Below are positions 1 through 11,038 of a stretch of DNA of 64,000 nucleotides, in pieces. The notes under the pieces were generated by a model. That model was not told where the DNA came from. It searched no databases and was given only the letters and a program-made list of their open reading frames with translations. A program made the position numbers and the translations under genes. Positions within the stretch are counted from its first letter, which is position 1, and every line of letters begins with the position of its first letter. Source of the stretch: Pyropia yezoensis (taxonomy: Eukaryota; Rhodophyta; Bangiophyceae; Bangiales; Bangiaceae); NCBI GenBank assembly GCA_009829735.1, contig CM020619.1:28670063-28734062 (forward strand). Reading direction: 5' to 3'.

Positions 1-925
1 CGCCCGGGTCCTGCAGCGCAGCAATGAATGTGGCAAGCCCCTCGGGAAAGTTGTGAGCGGCCAACGCGATGCCCGCGAACATGCCCATCCGGATCAGGTC
101 CTTCTTGGCCTTCGCGCTTTCAAGCAACGACGGCTGCAGCAGACCGCCATGCCCAGTACTGTCGGCCATCGGCTGCATGGCCTCCTGGCGGGCCTTATCG
201 TCGTCGGCCAATCCCAGCACCAGCCCGACGGATGATGCGCCGGCGTGCTCGCCAGCAGCTGACGAGCGGGTGCCCTCCCCCTCATCTGTCCAGTTGCTGC
301 TGTCAGACGGATGGGAGCCCTGCGCGACGCGAGACCGCGCCGCCTCTGCGTCTACCTCCACGCCGTCAACGCCCGACATGGGCAGCTGGTGGTGAATGAC
401 CGGGGTGGCCACGACAACCCCGCCCGAAGCTGGCGCCACGTCCACCACATCTGCCTCGCCGGCGCCAGCAGCTACCACGACACTTTCCGCTGCTGCCGCT
501 GGCGCGGGCACCCCCTCCGCGTCGCCCTCGACGGCAGTCGCCGCCGCCCTCTTGGCGTGCAACCGCCGTTGGGCCCAGCGCTCAAAGAGGTGGAGAGCCC
601 TGTCAAACGCGATTGTCAGCAGCACCCCCCCAAAGAAGCAGAGGGTGGCGTAGAGGTACGCCACCTCGGAGCGGTCGATGCAGTTTTCGAACGCGGTCAC
701 CGACTTCGCCACAAAGATCTCCACGAACGATACGTACACCATCACACCAGCGGCGGCGCCCAGGGAGGCGGCCAGCCATGGGTTGGACGTCGCACCAGGC
801 TTGGGCAGCGGCATCCAAAACGCCGCCGCCGCACCCAGGGAGGTGGCCAAACCAGACGCGGTGACCAGACCAAACGCAACACCCACGTTGTTGCCAGACG
901 AGTCGGGGGAGCACAAGTCCGCCAT
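1..925 (-). CDS. ZupT-like ZIP family divalent metal transporter (3' end cut by window edge)
   Basis: Reading the minus strand from the ATG at 925-923 gives an open frame of 308 codons that runs off the left edge. Seen: hydrophobic segments at about residues 14-36, 50-72 and 90-107; the motif GLATSLGA in the first; AGVMVYVSFVEIF in the second; a long Ala/Gly/acidic loop (about 120-275) with a His pair; then GIALAAHNFPEGLATF around residue 291 in the next membrane segment. Known: HNFPEG is the hallmark metal-site helix of ZIP transporters, and the first two motifs match the ZupT/GufA branch, which moves zinc and other divalent metals into the cytosol. The remaining C-terminal helices lie outside the window. 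The 150-residue loop is long for bacterial ZupT but usual for eukaryotic ZIPs. This start is preferred because the first helix begins soon after it and no earlier in-frame start adds a membrane segment. Confidence 0.88.
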   Translation of the reverse strand, partial: MADLCSPDSSGNNVGVAFGLVTASGLATSLGAAAAFWMPLPKPGATSNPWLAASLGAAAGVMVYVSFVEIFVAKSVTAFENCIDRSEVAYLYATLCFFGGVLLTIAFDRALHLFERWAQRRLHAKRAAATAVEGDAEGVPAPAAAAESVVVAAGAGEADVVDVAPASGGVVVATPVIHHQLPMSGVDGVEVDAEAARSRVAQGSHPSDSSNWTDEGEGTRSSAAGEHAGASSVGLVLGLADDDKARQEAMQPMADSTGHGGLLQPSLLESAKAKKDLIRMGMFAGIALAAHNFPEGLATFIAALQDPG

Positions 926-3900
926 GGTGGCTGAAGGAAGTGAGCACAAGAGAGTGTTGAGAAGGGGGCAGGGGGTGGGGGGGGAAGAGGGGAGGCCGAG
1001 GGGAGGAGGTAAGAGAGAAGTACAAGGCGCGAGGGGGGAATGGGTCAAAAGGGAAAAGGGGTCGAGCGAGGGAAGATGGGAGAAGGGCACAACCCCAGCG
1101 CTAGAAGAAACAGCCACCTTCGCAGCCAAGGGTTGGCACGACCGGCGCGCAGGCGGGTACGCCCGGCGCCACGCACGAGGGACGGCACAGGCGGGGAGGC
1201 CGGCGCGGCGGGCAGCAACGTACACGCGCTGCAGGGCAACGACCTGGCGGCCACGGCCGTCCCCGGGGTCCCGCACAGGCTGGCCGCGGCGCCACGCCGA
1301 GGGCGGCAAGACACTCGTCGGCAATGCGCTCGTTTGCGACGAGACACTGGCGGGTGGGGCTTGGCCGGCGCGGGGGCGCGCACCAACCCAAGCGGATTTA
1401 CGTCTCGTCTCGTCGGGCGAAATTTCCGACACTCGCAGTCCAGTCGCCCAGCAAGCAAGAGAGAAGAAAAAAGAAGCAAAGAAAAAAGGTCGAGCAGCGA
1501 ACAAGAGCGGGAGCTTTATCGGTTTCACGGTACGTACTGTACGTACTGTACATACATACGTTTATACGCCGCGCAAGGACGCGCGAAAGCGCCGAGTCGG
1601 GGCAGTGTGCGATGCGTCGTTCTTCTCTTTCGTTTCTCTGCTGTCTGCTGCTTTTTTTTTTTTTTCGCCTGTTTGTCTTCTCTGCCTGCCTCCCACGCCC
1701 AAGCGGGATCCACCGCAAGCGGTTCAAGCCCCCGACAAAGAGGAGCGATCCTTCACCCGAGGCGACTGCTACCGGCACGGATGGTTGATGGGACGGCCCG
1801 AGGAACCTCGACCTCACCTGCAGGTCGGCTCCGCTCCCTGTCGAGTGCGATAAGATCGTTGGTCCGGCAGTCAATTGTATTTCACGGGTTGTCGGACGTG
1901 GCCACGTGCGGGGGTGCGTGCCCTACAGTACAGTCTTTCTCCATTGCTGTGACATCCTTTCTTGGGCACGGTGTCTAGTAACCAATGCAGGTCGACCGAC
2001 CTCTACGGTGCGATCAACGCATGTGTCAGCATTCGATCGTTGTCACCGACCAATCAGAGGGCGGAATCAAGTTACAATCCTTGGGCTTACGGTCGCCACA
2101 AAGGGTGCCCAACAAAGGAGAAAGACTGTATCTGCAACGCCCAGATCGAGACGCAACCCTCCAGATCAGGGCAGCCCCGGCCAGCCACGACGAAGGCGCG
2201 CACATCATTCCATCCCGGCTGGCGACCACCACCGGGGTGCCACCCCGTTCCCACCGCCGCCGTGGCTGAAGGAGGGAGGAAGGGGGAGCCGCCCGCCGCC
2301 AGTGGGGCCCGGTCGTGGCGCCCGTCGCGGCACTTCTCGCCACACTGGCTACCGTAGCACCCATGTGCGGTCACCCTGCGGTCCCCTGGGGAGCGGCGGT
2401 CGTGGTGGCAGCCACGGCGCTCTCTCCCACCCCCCTTCAAGAGTGCATGAGTGCGTAGTACCGTAAGTACATGGCAGGACACATCCGCTGCCCGTCGTGG
2501 CGAGAGAGCCGCCCGCGCTTCCTCCATAGGGAACGAGAGCGTTGGAGGTGGTGGCGCGCTCGCAGCAGGTACTTGCGGTCCAAGCTCTACCCCACGCGCC
2601 TCCCCGCACCCCCCCCCACCATGACCATGCACCCAACGCAGCGTCCAAACACTTTAGTATCAGTGTCTGATCTGATACCTCGGCGGGGGGGATTGCTGCT
2701 GGTGGCCACGCCCACCAACTCGCCCACTCCTTCACCCGCCCACCTCCACGCTGCAAGCCGGTGCTGCGGCGAGAAAAAGCAGCGTCGGGTGGAACCCCCC
2801 CCCCCAACCTCCTTTCACACCTTATGATGTCGTCTGCTTGCGACGCCGGGGGCCCGCTCCAGGCGCGCTTGGCCGGCCTTCAGGCGTGAAGGCGAGGACG
2901 GAAGGCGGGCAATACCCCCTTGGCCCAGTCGTTCTTCCCGGTCGACGGGGACCAGTGGGGGAGGGGGGACGACGGCAGTGGTGGTGCTGCCGTCGCTGCC
3001 ATCACCGCCGCCACCGCTGCCGCCGCAACGGTGCGTCGCGGCCATGGCAGTGGCACTACAGTTTAGGTCGCGCCGCCATGGTCGGCTGCACGATATGGGA
3101 AGAGACCTGGCCATCGCGGCCCGAGGTGGGCGCCTTTTGCGCGACTGATGAGAAAGGACTGATGCAAAGCGGTAGCAAAGGCCAGGACACCGGAGGTCAG
3201 GGGGGGGAAAGACGTCAAAGACGGCGCACAGGACGGGGAGGGACCGCCAGGCAGAGGCGCCAAGGCAGGCCGACCGTGTTCGTACCGGGGCGGCGACGCC
3301 CGTGTGGACGCACTGTAGTCTCGCGCTCGTCGGGGAACACTACTACTCAAAATGTATGTATATACATACATACAACTGCATGGTCGTGGTGAGCCACCCC
3401 CCGACACTTCGACGCCCGACGCTGTGTACAGGGTAAGCCCCTCTTGGGGCCTGGCGATGGGACCCTTGGCTGTCGGACGCTGCCCCGTGGCATAGATGTA
3501 GCACAGCCCTGCAGACACACCCCCACCCCCTACAGGCCACCATAGTCACTGCCGCGGATATCCCCCAGGACGGGAGCTGGTAGCGGGCCATTCGGACGCT
3601 CAAACGGTTTCGGCACCCTACGGCGGCGCCGCTTTCGCGTGTGCAGCCCTCTCTATGTGGCGCGGCTTTCGCGTATGCAGCGCGCTCCCGGTGCGGAGAG
3701 CACACAAAGGCTCCCTGGCGACAAAGATTCCCACTCAGTAGACTGCAGCCGCGCTTGTCAACCGCTGTGACTCCCGTCGGCCATCGCCCGTCCGCTTTCC
3801 CGTCATCCCACTCCCTCGATTGCAGCTGGTGAGTGGTCGCTACCCATACCCCCAGGTGGCCACCCCTACTGTACCGGTAGTGGCTGGGAGCCTCTGTCGG

Positions 3901-4883
3901 CGGCTGCCGCCACGGCTGCCACGGCGGTCGTGGCGGCAATGGCGGCTGAAGAGGCCTCTGCAGCGGCTGCGTGATCGTCGACGAAGCCACGCGATGCGAT
4001 CTCCAGCGTGCAACTGCGCAAGGCAAAGGCGAATTGAGGAGCCACGTAATGTACATGTAATTATATCCACATCTTGTCCAGCTCTAATCTCTGGGAACTT
4101 AAATACAACATTATATTCTTGCCGACACCGTGTACGTCCGTGCTTTGCTGACACTCCACGGTTGTGTGTGATGGCTTCGTCATTCGAGCCGTGGCGGGAT
4201 TCCCGCCGCCGTTGCTCCCTGCCCCCCTCTCAAGGCAGGGCCATCAACCCCACTGCTAGTTGACCCAGACCCCTTCAGGCAGACGATGACATGAGCTCCC
4301 CCCGCCGGCCCAGACAGCCGCATACCCCCTAAGGATGACCAGACGTACCTCCGCCTGCTGGCTCTGCGACGGCAGCACTTCACCACTGTCTCAACCAGCC
4401 CCTCCGCACCCCCCCTCGCCAGTCAGCGCACCTCCCCCCTACCTTCCAGCCAGGACCTTTGCCCGCTTTCCTCCATGCCCATTCCCCGCCAGCCGCCGAC
4501 GATCCGCCCCCCCCGCGAGCTGCTTGCCCGCGTTCGCCATGCACGCGGGTGGCACTGGCGGCAGCCGGGCCCGCGCCGCACCCGACGCGCCCCGCCGCGG
4601 CAGCGGGCAGTGTCGGGGGGTCCCCCCGGGGAGTCCTACGCACGCCTGTTCAACGCCAGGTACCTACATGGGCACCAAGGGCGGCCGCCGCCCGCCAGGC
4701 CAAGCTACCCCCCTCCGTCGCTACAACTGGCCCCGTGCTTGACCGCAACCAGAGGCGAAGCAGCCTCCCGCCTGCCCCAGGGGCCCTGCCTCTACCCTCC
4801 CCCTCTTTCTACTTTTCCCCGTTTCTCTCTTCTCCCCCCCCTTTCCCACTCGCAGACCTCTCCTGGAGCCATTGCGGAGAGAC
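926..4883. other. Intergenic region, no gene supported
   Basis: About 4 kb between the divergently transcribed ZIP and GT14 genes. GC-rich open frames occur on both strands but none shows a domain, signal peptide or membrane pattern. Visible structure: a TACGTACTG-type short repeat with ACAT steps (1529-1560), a T14 run (1652-1665), a TATA-like TTTATA at 1561, a TGTATG/CATACA microsatellite (about 3353-3374), and a somewhat AT-richer patch near 4040-4110. The last 150 bases before 4884 are strongly pyrimidine-rich, like the leaders of other genes here. Confidence 0.6.
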
Positions 4884-6296
4884 ATGGCTTGGCTACGGGC
4901 GCCTGGCCGGAGCTCCCCCCTCACAACTCCCTGTTCACTGACCCCCCCCCCCCACGACAAGAACTCCCCGACCAAGGGGCCCGGCAGCAGCTGCACCTTC
5001 GACCGGCTGCTGCAGGTGCTGCTGCTCTGCCTATTTGCCGCTGGGGTGGCCCTTGCGTGGCATGAGGGGCTCGGGGGTCTGGCGCGGCTCCAACCCCGCC
5101 TGGCAATGGCGACGACGGCCGGCTGGGCCGGCGGCCACCGGCGGCGGGGCGGGGGCGGGCCCGGGGAGGTAGACGTGGCCTACTTTGTTCAAGTGTCCGA
5201 GTCCAACCTGCCCCTACTTCCCCGCCTGCTCCGCTCCATCCATCACCCGGCCAACACCTACGCCGTGCACTTTGACAAGAAGATCCCGGCGGCCGCCTTC
5301 ACGCCCGTCCGTGACGCCATCCTGGCCGACCCGCGGATGGACAACGTCCTGTTCATGTCGCGGGAGGTGGTGACCTACCGGGGCATTTCCACCGTTCTTA
5401 ATGTCCTGTCGGCCATGGAGTATCTCCTCTCCGCCGACCGCCGGTGGACCTACTTTATCAACATCTCGGCCTCGGACTACCCGCTCGTGCCCCCCACTGC
5501 GCAGCGGCGACTGCTTGCCATGCCGGGCGTGGCCGACGCGGGCGCGAATTTTGCGTCGGTTTCATCACGCAAGGCGTATGTCGCCAGAGTCACCAACGAC
5601 CGGATTGGCAACCTGTTTGTGGACAGCAGCCTCGCGTTCCAGGGCAATGAGACGCTGGTGCTCCCTATGCGGCAGGCCAACCCCCTGTACGACACGGCGG
5701 CGTGGACAGCGCGCAAGTCAGAGGCCTGGATGGTCCTCCACCGTGACTTTGTGGTCTACACCGTCCGGTCAGCTGCGCCGCAGCGGCTGCTCCTGGCGTT
5801 TGCCCAGTCTATTTCGGCGTCGGAGCACTACTTTGTTACCTTGCTAACAAACGCCGCCCGCTGGCGGCGGACCCTCGTCCCCGTCCACCTGCGGTACATA
5901 GCGTGGGCACACCGTGGGGTCAAGGCGTTGCAGCACCCCTATTACGTGGACGGCCTGGAGCCCAACAGCACGGCGTACGCGTTTGCGAGCGAGCTGGACG
6001 CCAGCGCCGCCTTTTTTGCGCGCAAGTTCCGCGTCCCCGACTCGCCCCTCCTCGACACCCTGGACCGGTCGCACAGTGGCATCCAGCCGCCGGCAACCGC
6101 CGGGGAGGCAGCGGCGGTATCAGCGGCGGCGGAGCGGGTGCGGACCAGGCTGGCGGCGGCGTTGGCCACTGCCCGTCGCGACGTGGAGGCGTGGGAGGGG
6201 CGGCTGGCCGCAGCGGCCGCCGCGGGAGTAGCACCAGACAAGGAAGACCGCACACCGTTGGACCCAGAAGAGGGGGAGGGGGGGGGGGCTCGGTAG
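4884..6296 (+). CDS. Core-2/I-branching-type glycosyltransferase (GT14), type II membrane protein
   Basis: 470 residues in one exon. The start is the ATG at 4884, which follows a long pyrimidine tract; an upstream TTG at 4872 is not needed. Seen: a short cytosolic tail, one membrane anchor at about residues 42-59, a Gly/Arg-rich stem, then a catalytic domain from about 96 to 380 opening with VDVAYFVQVSESN. Blocks typical of the Branch family (PF02485) follow in order: YAVHFDKK, NISASDYPL, KSEAWMVLHRDFV and SEHYFVTLL. Known: the family includes beta-1,6-N-acetylglucosaminyl- and xylosyl-transferases of the Golgi lumen; plant members glucuronosylate arabinogalactan proteins. The donor and acceptor cannot be read from sequence. 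Inference: cell-wall or glycoprotein polysaccharide synthesis. The Ala-rich C-terminal 90 residues look like a disordered extension. Confidence 0.85.
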   Translation: MAWLRAPGRSSPLTTPCSLTPPPHDKNSPTKGPGSSCTFDRLLQVLLLCLFAAGVALAWHEGLGGLARLQPRLAMATTAGWAGGHRRRGGGGPGEVDVAYFVQVSESNLPLLPRLLRSIHHPANTYAVHFDKKIPAAAFTPVRDAILADPRMDNVLFMSREVVTYRGISTVLNVLSAMEYLLSADRRWTYFINISASDYPLVPPTAQRRLLAMPGVADAGANFASVSSRKAYVARVTNDRIGNLFVDSSLAFQGNETLVLPMRQANPLYDTAAWTARKSEAWMVLHRDFVVYTVRSAAPQRLLLAFAQSISASEHYFVTLLTNAARWRRTLVPVHLRYIAWAHRGVKALQHPYYVDGLEPNSTAYAFASELDASAAFFARKFRVPDSPLLDTLDRSHSGIQPPATAGEAAAVSAAAERVRTRLAAALATARRDVEAWEGRLAAAAAAGVAPDKEDRTPLDPEEGEGGGAR

Positions 6297-6795
6297 GGGC
6301 GGCGGGGGGGCGCGTGGTAGACGCGTGAGAGGCCACCTGGTATCAATGACATGCGCGCTCTACAGCCATCCTTTGCCCTTTTCTGAAAGGAGAGGAGGGC
6401 TCCTCCGCCCTGCAGCTGTTGCCTGACGTCATCCGTGAATCACAGAAGGTGCGTGACTCGCCATGCAGGGACGGTCACGCTGCGTCCCAGTCCTGCTCAA
6501 TCGCTGACCAAGGCGGTGATCTCGGTTGGGGAGGCGACTGAGATCACTTGCTCTCGGTCGCTGCTTACGAGCAGGTAGCCCTTGCAGGGGTGGCAAGGCT
6601 ATCAAGAGCCTCGCCAATGCTGTGTCATCCTTTGGCAACCACGCAGCGGACGCTGTGGAAATACATAAATAGCTCTAGCCGTTGAAGCATGCACCCGCTC
6701 CCCTGCCTCCTTGAAAAACACCAGCGCTCCCTTCTCTCTCCCCCTGCCCCCCACCCCCCTCGTCCTGTTGGAAGCCTCCAGACCTCTTGGCCGCC
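6297..6795. other. Short intergenic region
   Basis: 3' flank of the GT14 gene and leader of the GMC gene. The last 100 bases are C/T-rich. No gene is supported. Confidence 0.5.
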
Positions 6796-8686
6796 ATGCA
6801 TTGGGCCTCCCTGCTTTTGCTCGCTGCCGCCGCCACCGCCGGGGCGCCCGGCCTGGGGCGGCCAGCCTTGGCGGCAGCGCCCCCCCCCAAGGCGCCCCCC
6901 CCCCCCCCCCGCCTACCCGACCGCCGCCGACTATGTGATTGTGGGCGGCGGCACGGCCGGCTGTGCGCTCGCCGCCCGCCTCTGCGCCGCCCGCCCCGCC
7001 GCGTCGGTGGTGCTGATCGAGCGGGCCCCCCCCCGGACGGCCGCCCAGGAGGACCGCGTCCGCGTCATGGCCACCCTGCCCGCCGTGTGGGCCGACGCGG
7101 GCGTCGTGGAAGGGTGGTCGACCACCCCCAACGCCGCCCTCGGCGGCCGCCGCGTGCGGCTGCTGACGGGCGCGACGCTCGGCGGCTCGTCGGCGGTCAA
7201 CGCGGCGCAGTGGACGGTGCCCACCGGGGTGTACGCGGCGGACTGGGGGGTGGCGGGCCTGGACGATGCCGCTGCGGGCGCCGCCTACGCCGCCGCCGCG
7301 GCGGTGGTGCGGCCGGCGCCGCCGGCGCCGGGGGTGACGCCCGCCTACACCGCCGCCTACGTGGCCGCCGCCGCCGCCGCGGGGCGGCCGCTCGTGGCGG
7401 ACCCGACCAACCGGAGCGCGGCGGCCGCCGCCGACGGCGTTTGGCCCAACCTGCTCGCCGCCGACGCGGGCGGTCGCCGCCGCGACGCGTGTAGTGCGTA
7501 TCTGGAGCCGGTGCGGGCGGCGGGGGGGGCGTGCGCGGCCAACCTGGTGCTTCTCCAGGGGGTGACTGTCAGCCGGGTGGTGCTGGACACGGAAGCACCG
7601 TGTGCGCATCGCTGGCGGGGGCGCCGCAAGGGCGGGTGGAGGGGGGTGGGCCACTGGCTGCGGGGGAAGCGGGGGGGGGGCGAGCGGGGGGGGGAGCACG
7701 CCTGCCGTCGCAGCCTGCATACGCATGGCAAGGACACAGACGGGCGGCTTGTCGCTGCGGGGGTGGAGCTGGTGCCCAGCGCGTCGCTGGTCTCCCCCCC
7801 AGCTGGAACGGGGCTCAATGGGACTCGCACCCCCCCCGCCGCCCCCCACACCCTCTTGGCCAGGGCCGAGGTGATGCTGACGGCGGGGCCGTACGGGTCC
7901 CCCAAGCTGCTCCAGCTGTCTGGGGTGGGCCCCCCCGCGGTGCTGGCCGCCGCCCGCGTGCGGCCGGTGGTGGACCTCCCCGTCGGCCGCCACGTGCTCA
8001 TCCGCCCCGTGGGGGTCCTCGAGGCGGCCTACGCGGGCGTGCCGCTGGCGCCAACCTCCAACGCCACCGCCACCACCGACCCCGCTGCGGTGGCGGCGTG
8101 GCGGGCCGGCGCCGGGGGCGTCGTTGGCACGGCGGTGAGCTCGACCAACGGGCGGCTGGCCGCCGAGGCGGCCTACACGGCCACCGCGTGGGGGTCCTTT
8201 GTCACGCCCAATGCGCGCACCCTCCAGTCCTACTGCTTTGCCACGCCCACCACGTACGGCGCGCTGGCGCTGGACCCGGCCGACCCGGTGGGCGCGCCGC
8301 CCGTCATTGACGCGCGGCTGCTGGCCAGCGCCGCGCAGGTGGCGCAGCTGGTGCGGTGCCTGACGGCCAGCCGGGCGGTGGCGGCGGCCATGCCGCCGCC
8401 CTTTGTCATGACCGACGTGCGCCCCCCGCCGGGGGCGCCGCTCGACGAGGCGTTTGTGCGGGACTTTGCGGGCGCGGCGTACCACACCATTGGCGGCGCC
8501 GCGGTCGGCCGCGTCACCGACCCCCACCTGCGGGTGCGGGGGGTGCGGCGGCTGCGGGTGGTGGACGCGTCGGTCATCCCCTTTCTGCCACCCACCGCGG
8601 GGCCCGTATCCAGCGTCTACATGCTGGCAGAGCACGTTGCAGGCCAGCTGCTGGAGGGGAAGGGCGCGTGGGCCACGGGGGCGTAG
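6796..8686 (+). CDS. Secreted GMC-family FAD oxidoreductase, frame broken at a C16 run
   Basis: Two frames make up this gene. ATG 6796 begins a signal peptide (MHWASLLLLAAAATAG...) that runs into C9 (6880-6888) and C16 (6895-6910) tracts. Immediately after the tracts the flavin-binding core continues in another frame with ADYVIVGGGTAGC. Further GMC blocks: the signature LTGATLGGSSAVNA, and near the C-terminus YHTIGG with the catalytic His codon at 8483-8485, then LRVVDASVIP. Known: GMC enzymes oxidise alcohols, sugars or choline, or act as HOTHEAD or mandelonitrile-lyase-type enzymes; the substrate is unknown here. The position that is usually Asn or His in the final helix region appears to be Gly (PPTAGPVSS). 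A Gly/Arg-rich in-frame stretch at 7600-7713 has GT...CAG ends and a length divisible by three, so it may be a small unspliced intron. The frame break is probably a homopolymer consensus error. Confidence 0.82.
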
Positions 8687-9623
8687 ATGGGGGGGTGACA
8701 TCCTTCGTACTAACATTTACCCAGAGAACTGTACCCTCGTGGGGGACTCGTGCGCCGCTGCCCCTTTTCGGTGTCTCCACCAGGCGCCCCAGTGCCCATC
8801 GGCGGCGTTTACAGTTCGTACAGGGGCATTGTCAGTGGGCGGCTGGCCAGAACAGGGCAAGACACTGGTGCCAAGAGGGCATTGCCGACAGCACCGCACG
8901 CGGGGGGGGGAGGGGGTGCCGCGCCTCGTGGCCGTGACGGCTCCCTCCCTAGGGATCCCTGGGCCCTCCCCCCGCCTCGTGTTTTGCCGATTCTCAACTG
9001 GGGGACAGGTGGGGTGGGGCGGCAAGGAGGGGGGAGGTGTGCGTTGGCGCCGCGGTGCGGTGTGTCGCGGTGCGGTGTGGTGTGGGTCTGTGTGATACAT
9101 GTGCATTGTCGCTTCCTTGTTGTCTACTCTTCCCAGCGGGGGTATGCATGCACCGTACATGCGACAAACGTACCCGGAAGTTTTTCGGCGAGATCCAGCG
9201 CAGCGACTTGCACGGGGTGCTGCGCTGGATGTGACCTCGGGGGTCGTGGAGGGGCGCGGTAGGGTAGCGGCGGGCACCCGCGCTGCTGCTGCTGCTGCTG
9301 GCGTGAGATCAGTGCACACGACCCGTGTGGGTGGGGGGGGGGAGCGGATAGAGGGGCGGTCTGCGTCGCACCAGCTTGTGCCTCCTCTTGGAGCGCAGAC
9401 AGAGGGGAGGCTGTCCATCTGTAAATCCAGACGCGGGGAGTGCTCTGGGCGGCGTTGTGGCGGCGCTGTGGCGCTTGCTCACCCCCGCGCCGGTCCAGCT
9501 GCACGTCCCGTGCAAGATCCCCCTACCCTCGCTCGCTTCTGGGCAGAGAACACCCCCCCGTTTTTGCCGTTCCCCCCGTCACCGCCCCCCCCCCCCCCCC
9601 CCCCCCCCCATCGCCCTTGCGCG
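8687..9623. other. Intergenic region and pyrimidine-rich leader
   Basis: No gene supported. There is a short CTG run near 9283-9300, and a C-only tract of about 25 bases (9585-9609) that ends 14 bases before the protease ATG. Confidence 0.5.
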
Positions 9624-10796
9624 ATGGCGTCTGACGGAGCGGAGAGGGGCTCCACCAACCCCATCACGCGGCTGCTCCCCCTCAAGTACACCAGCCCCGC
9701 GCCCGGGGAGGGCCCCGTCGAGCGCAACGTCATCCGGTACACGCAGGCGGCGCGCAAGGACGATGTGGAGGCGGCGCCCATCTTTCGTGGCCTCGACGGC
9801 TCGGGCGTTCGGGTGGCCGTGCTGGACACGGGCATCGATGCGGGCCACCCTGCCCTCCAAAACCGGGTCGACATGGCGGCTGCGCGCAACTATTCTAACG
9901 TCGGGGGGCCCTCGGACGTGACTGACAGGCAGGGCCACGGCACCCACTGTGCGGGCATCATCGCGGCAGAGGACCTGGGCGCCATTATGAGTGGCATCGC
10001 ACCGCGGGCGACGGTGGTGCCGATCAAGGTGCTCAATGACAATGGGGAGGGGAGAACCGAGTGGAGCACCGCCGGCATCCGCCACGCCATCGCCCAGCGG
10101 GTGGACGTTATCAACATGTCGCTCGGCATTGACAGCGACGAAACAGCGTTTGAGGTCTTTCTTGCCTCAAACGCTGACGAGTACAAGGCTATTCAGGAGG
10201 CGCTGGCGGCGGGCATCGTGGTCGTGGTTGCCGCTGGCAACCAAGGACGCCGCTCGTCGCTCAACGAGATCAACCCGCCGGGGTCGTACGGCGGTGTCAT
10301 CACCGTCGCCTCCCACAACGACGCCGGTGAGCGGTCGGAGTTCAGCAGCATGGGCGGGGAACTGGACCTGATGGCCCCGGGCGAGACGTTTAGTACCTAC
10401 GCCCGTGGCCAGCCCTATGAAGTGTCCCGAGGTGTTTTCCGGCCGGGCCGCGATTATGAGCACCTGGGGGGCACGTCCATGGCCTGCCCGCTGGTGGCAG
10501 GCCTCGCAGCGCTGCTCGTCCAGGCAGGGCGGGCGGGGCGGGGCGGCCGCGAGGGCCTGTCCAACGACCTGCGTCACCGGATCCAGCGGTCCAACTTTGG
10601 CGCCCGCAACAACTATGAGGTGCGCGAGATGCTTCGCTACCTTGCCGACCGCCCCCACGAGCACCGCCGCGAAGATGGGTACGGGACGCTGGGGTCCGTC
10701 TACACCTTTGTCAAGATCACGGTGCGGGAGAGCCTGCTGACGGTGGAGGGTGGCGGCGAGGGCCAGTCGGCAGCAGGTGACAAGGCGTCGGCGTGA
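9624..10796 (+). CDS. Subtilisin-like serine protease (S8), apparently intracellular
   Basis: 390 residues in one exon; ATG 9624 is the first Met after a C-tract. All subtilase catalytic blocks are present: Asp68 in VAVLDTGIDAGHPAL, His105 in GHGTHCAGI, the oxyanion Asn206 in VVVAAGNQG, and Ser285 in GGTSMACPLVAGL. The catalytic domain starts within about 60 residues of the N-terminus. There is neither a signal peptide nor an I9 inhibitor prodomain, unlike secreted plant subtilases. Known: this compact layout resembles bacterial intracellular subtilisins. Inference: a cytosolic protease, possibly of bacterial ancestry. The tail after residue 320 holds a low-similarity region ending in a Gly/Ala-rich stretch. 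The active site looks intact. Confidence 0.92.
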   Translation: MASDGAERGSTNPITRLLPLKYTSPAPGEGPVERNVIRYTQAARKDDVEAAPIFRGLDGSGVRVAVLDTGIDAGHPALQNRVDMAAARNYSNVGGPSDVTDRQGHGTHCAGIIAAEDLGAIMSGIAPRATVVPIKVLNDNGEGRTEWSTAGIRHAIAQRVDVINMSLGIDSDETAFEVFLASNADEYKAIQEALAAGIVVVVAAGNQGRRSSLNEINPPGSYGGVITVASHNDAGERSEFSSMGGELDLMAPGETFSTYARGQPYEVSRGVFRPGRDYEHLGGTSMACPLVAGLAALLVQAGRAGRGGREGLSNDLRHRIQRSNFGARNNYEVREMLRYLADRPHEHRREDGYGTLGSVYTFVKITVRESLLTVEGGGEGQSAAGDKASA

Positions 10797-11038
10797 CGGA
10801 GTCTGTGGAGAGGGGGGAGGGGGTGCCGGCCGTGCGTTGCGGTGGTCATGCGTCTCTTGCTTTGGTCCAGGACGACGACAGAAGCAACCCAAAACCGGGT
10901 GAAAATGCAATGCGCGGGGCTATTAGCTCGTCTTGTTCCACTAGCAAGCCTGAAAATGAGGTACGGGTTTTCGCTTGTGCAGAAAAAACGGTGTTTTTTC
11001 ACATCTGTGACAAGATATCTAAATATTTATCTTTAGTG

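Noticed and set aside
3343..4056. 237-codon minus-strand frame starting MYITWLLNSPLP
   Set aside because: No domain, Arg/Pro/Trp-rich mixture typical of random GC-rich frames, overlaps a microsatellite; not supported as a gene.
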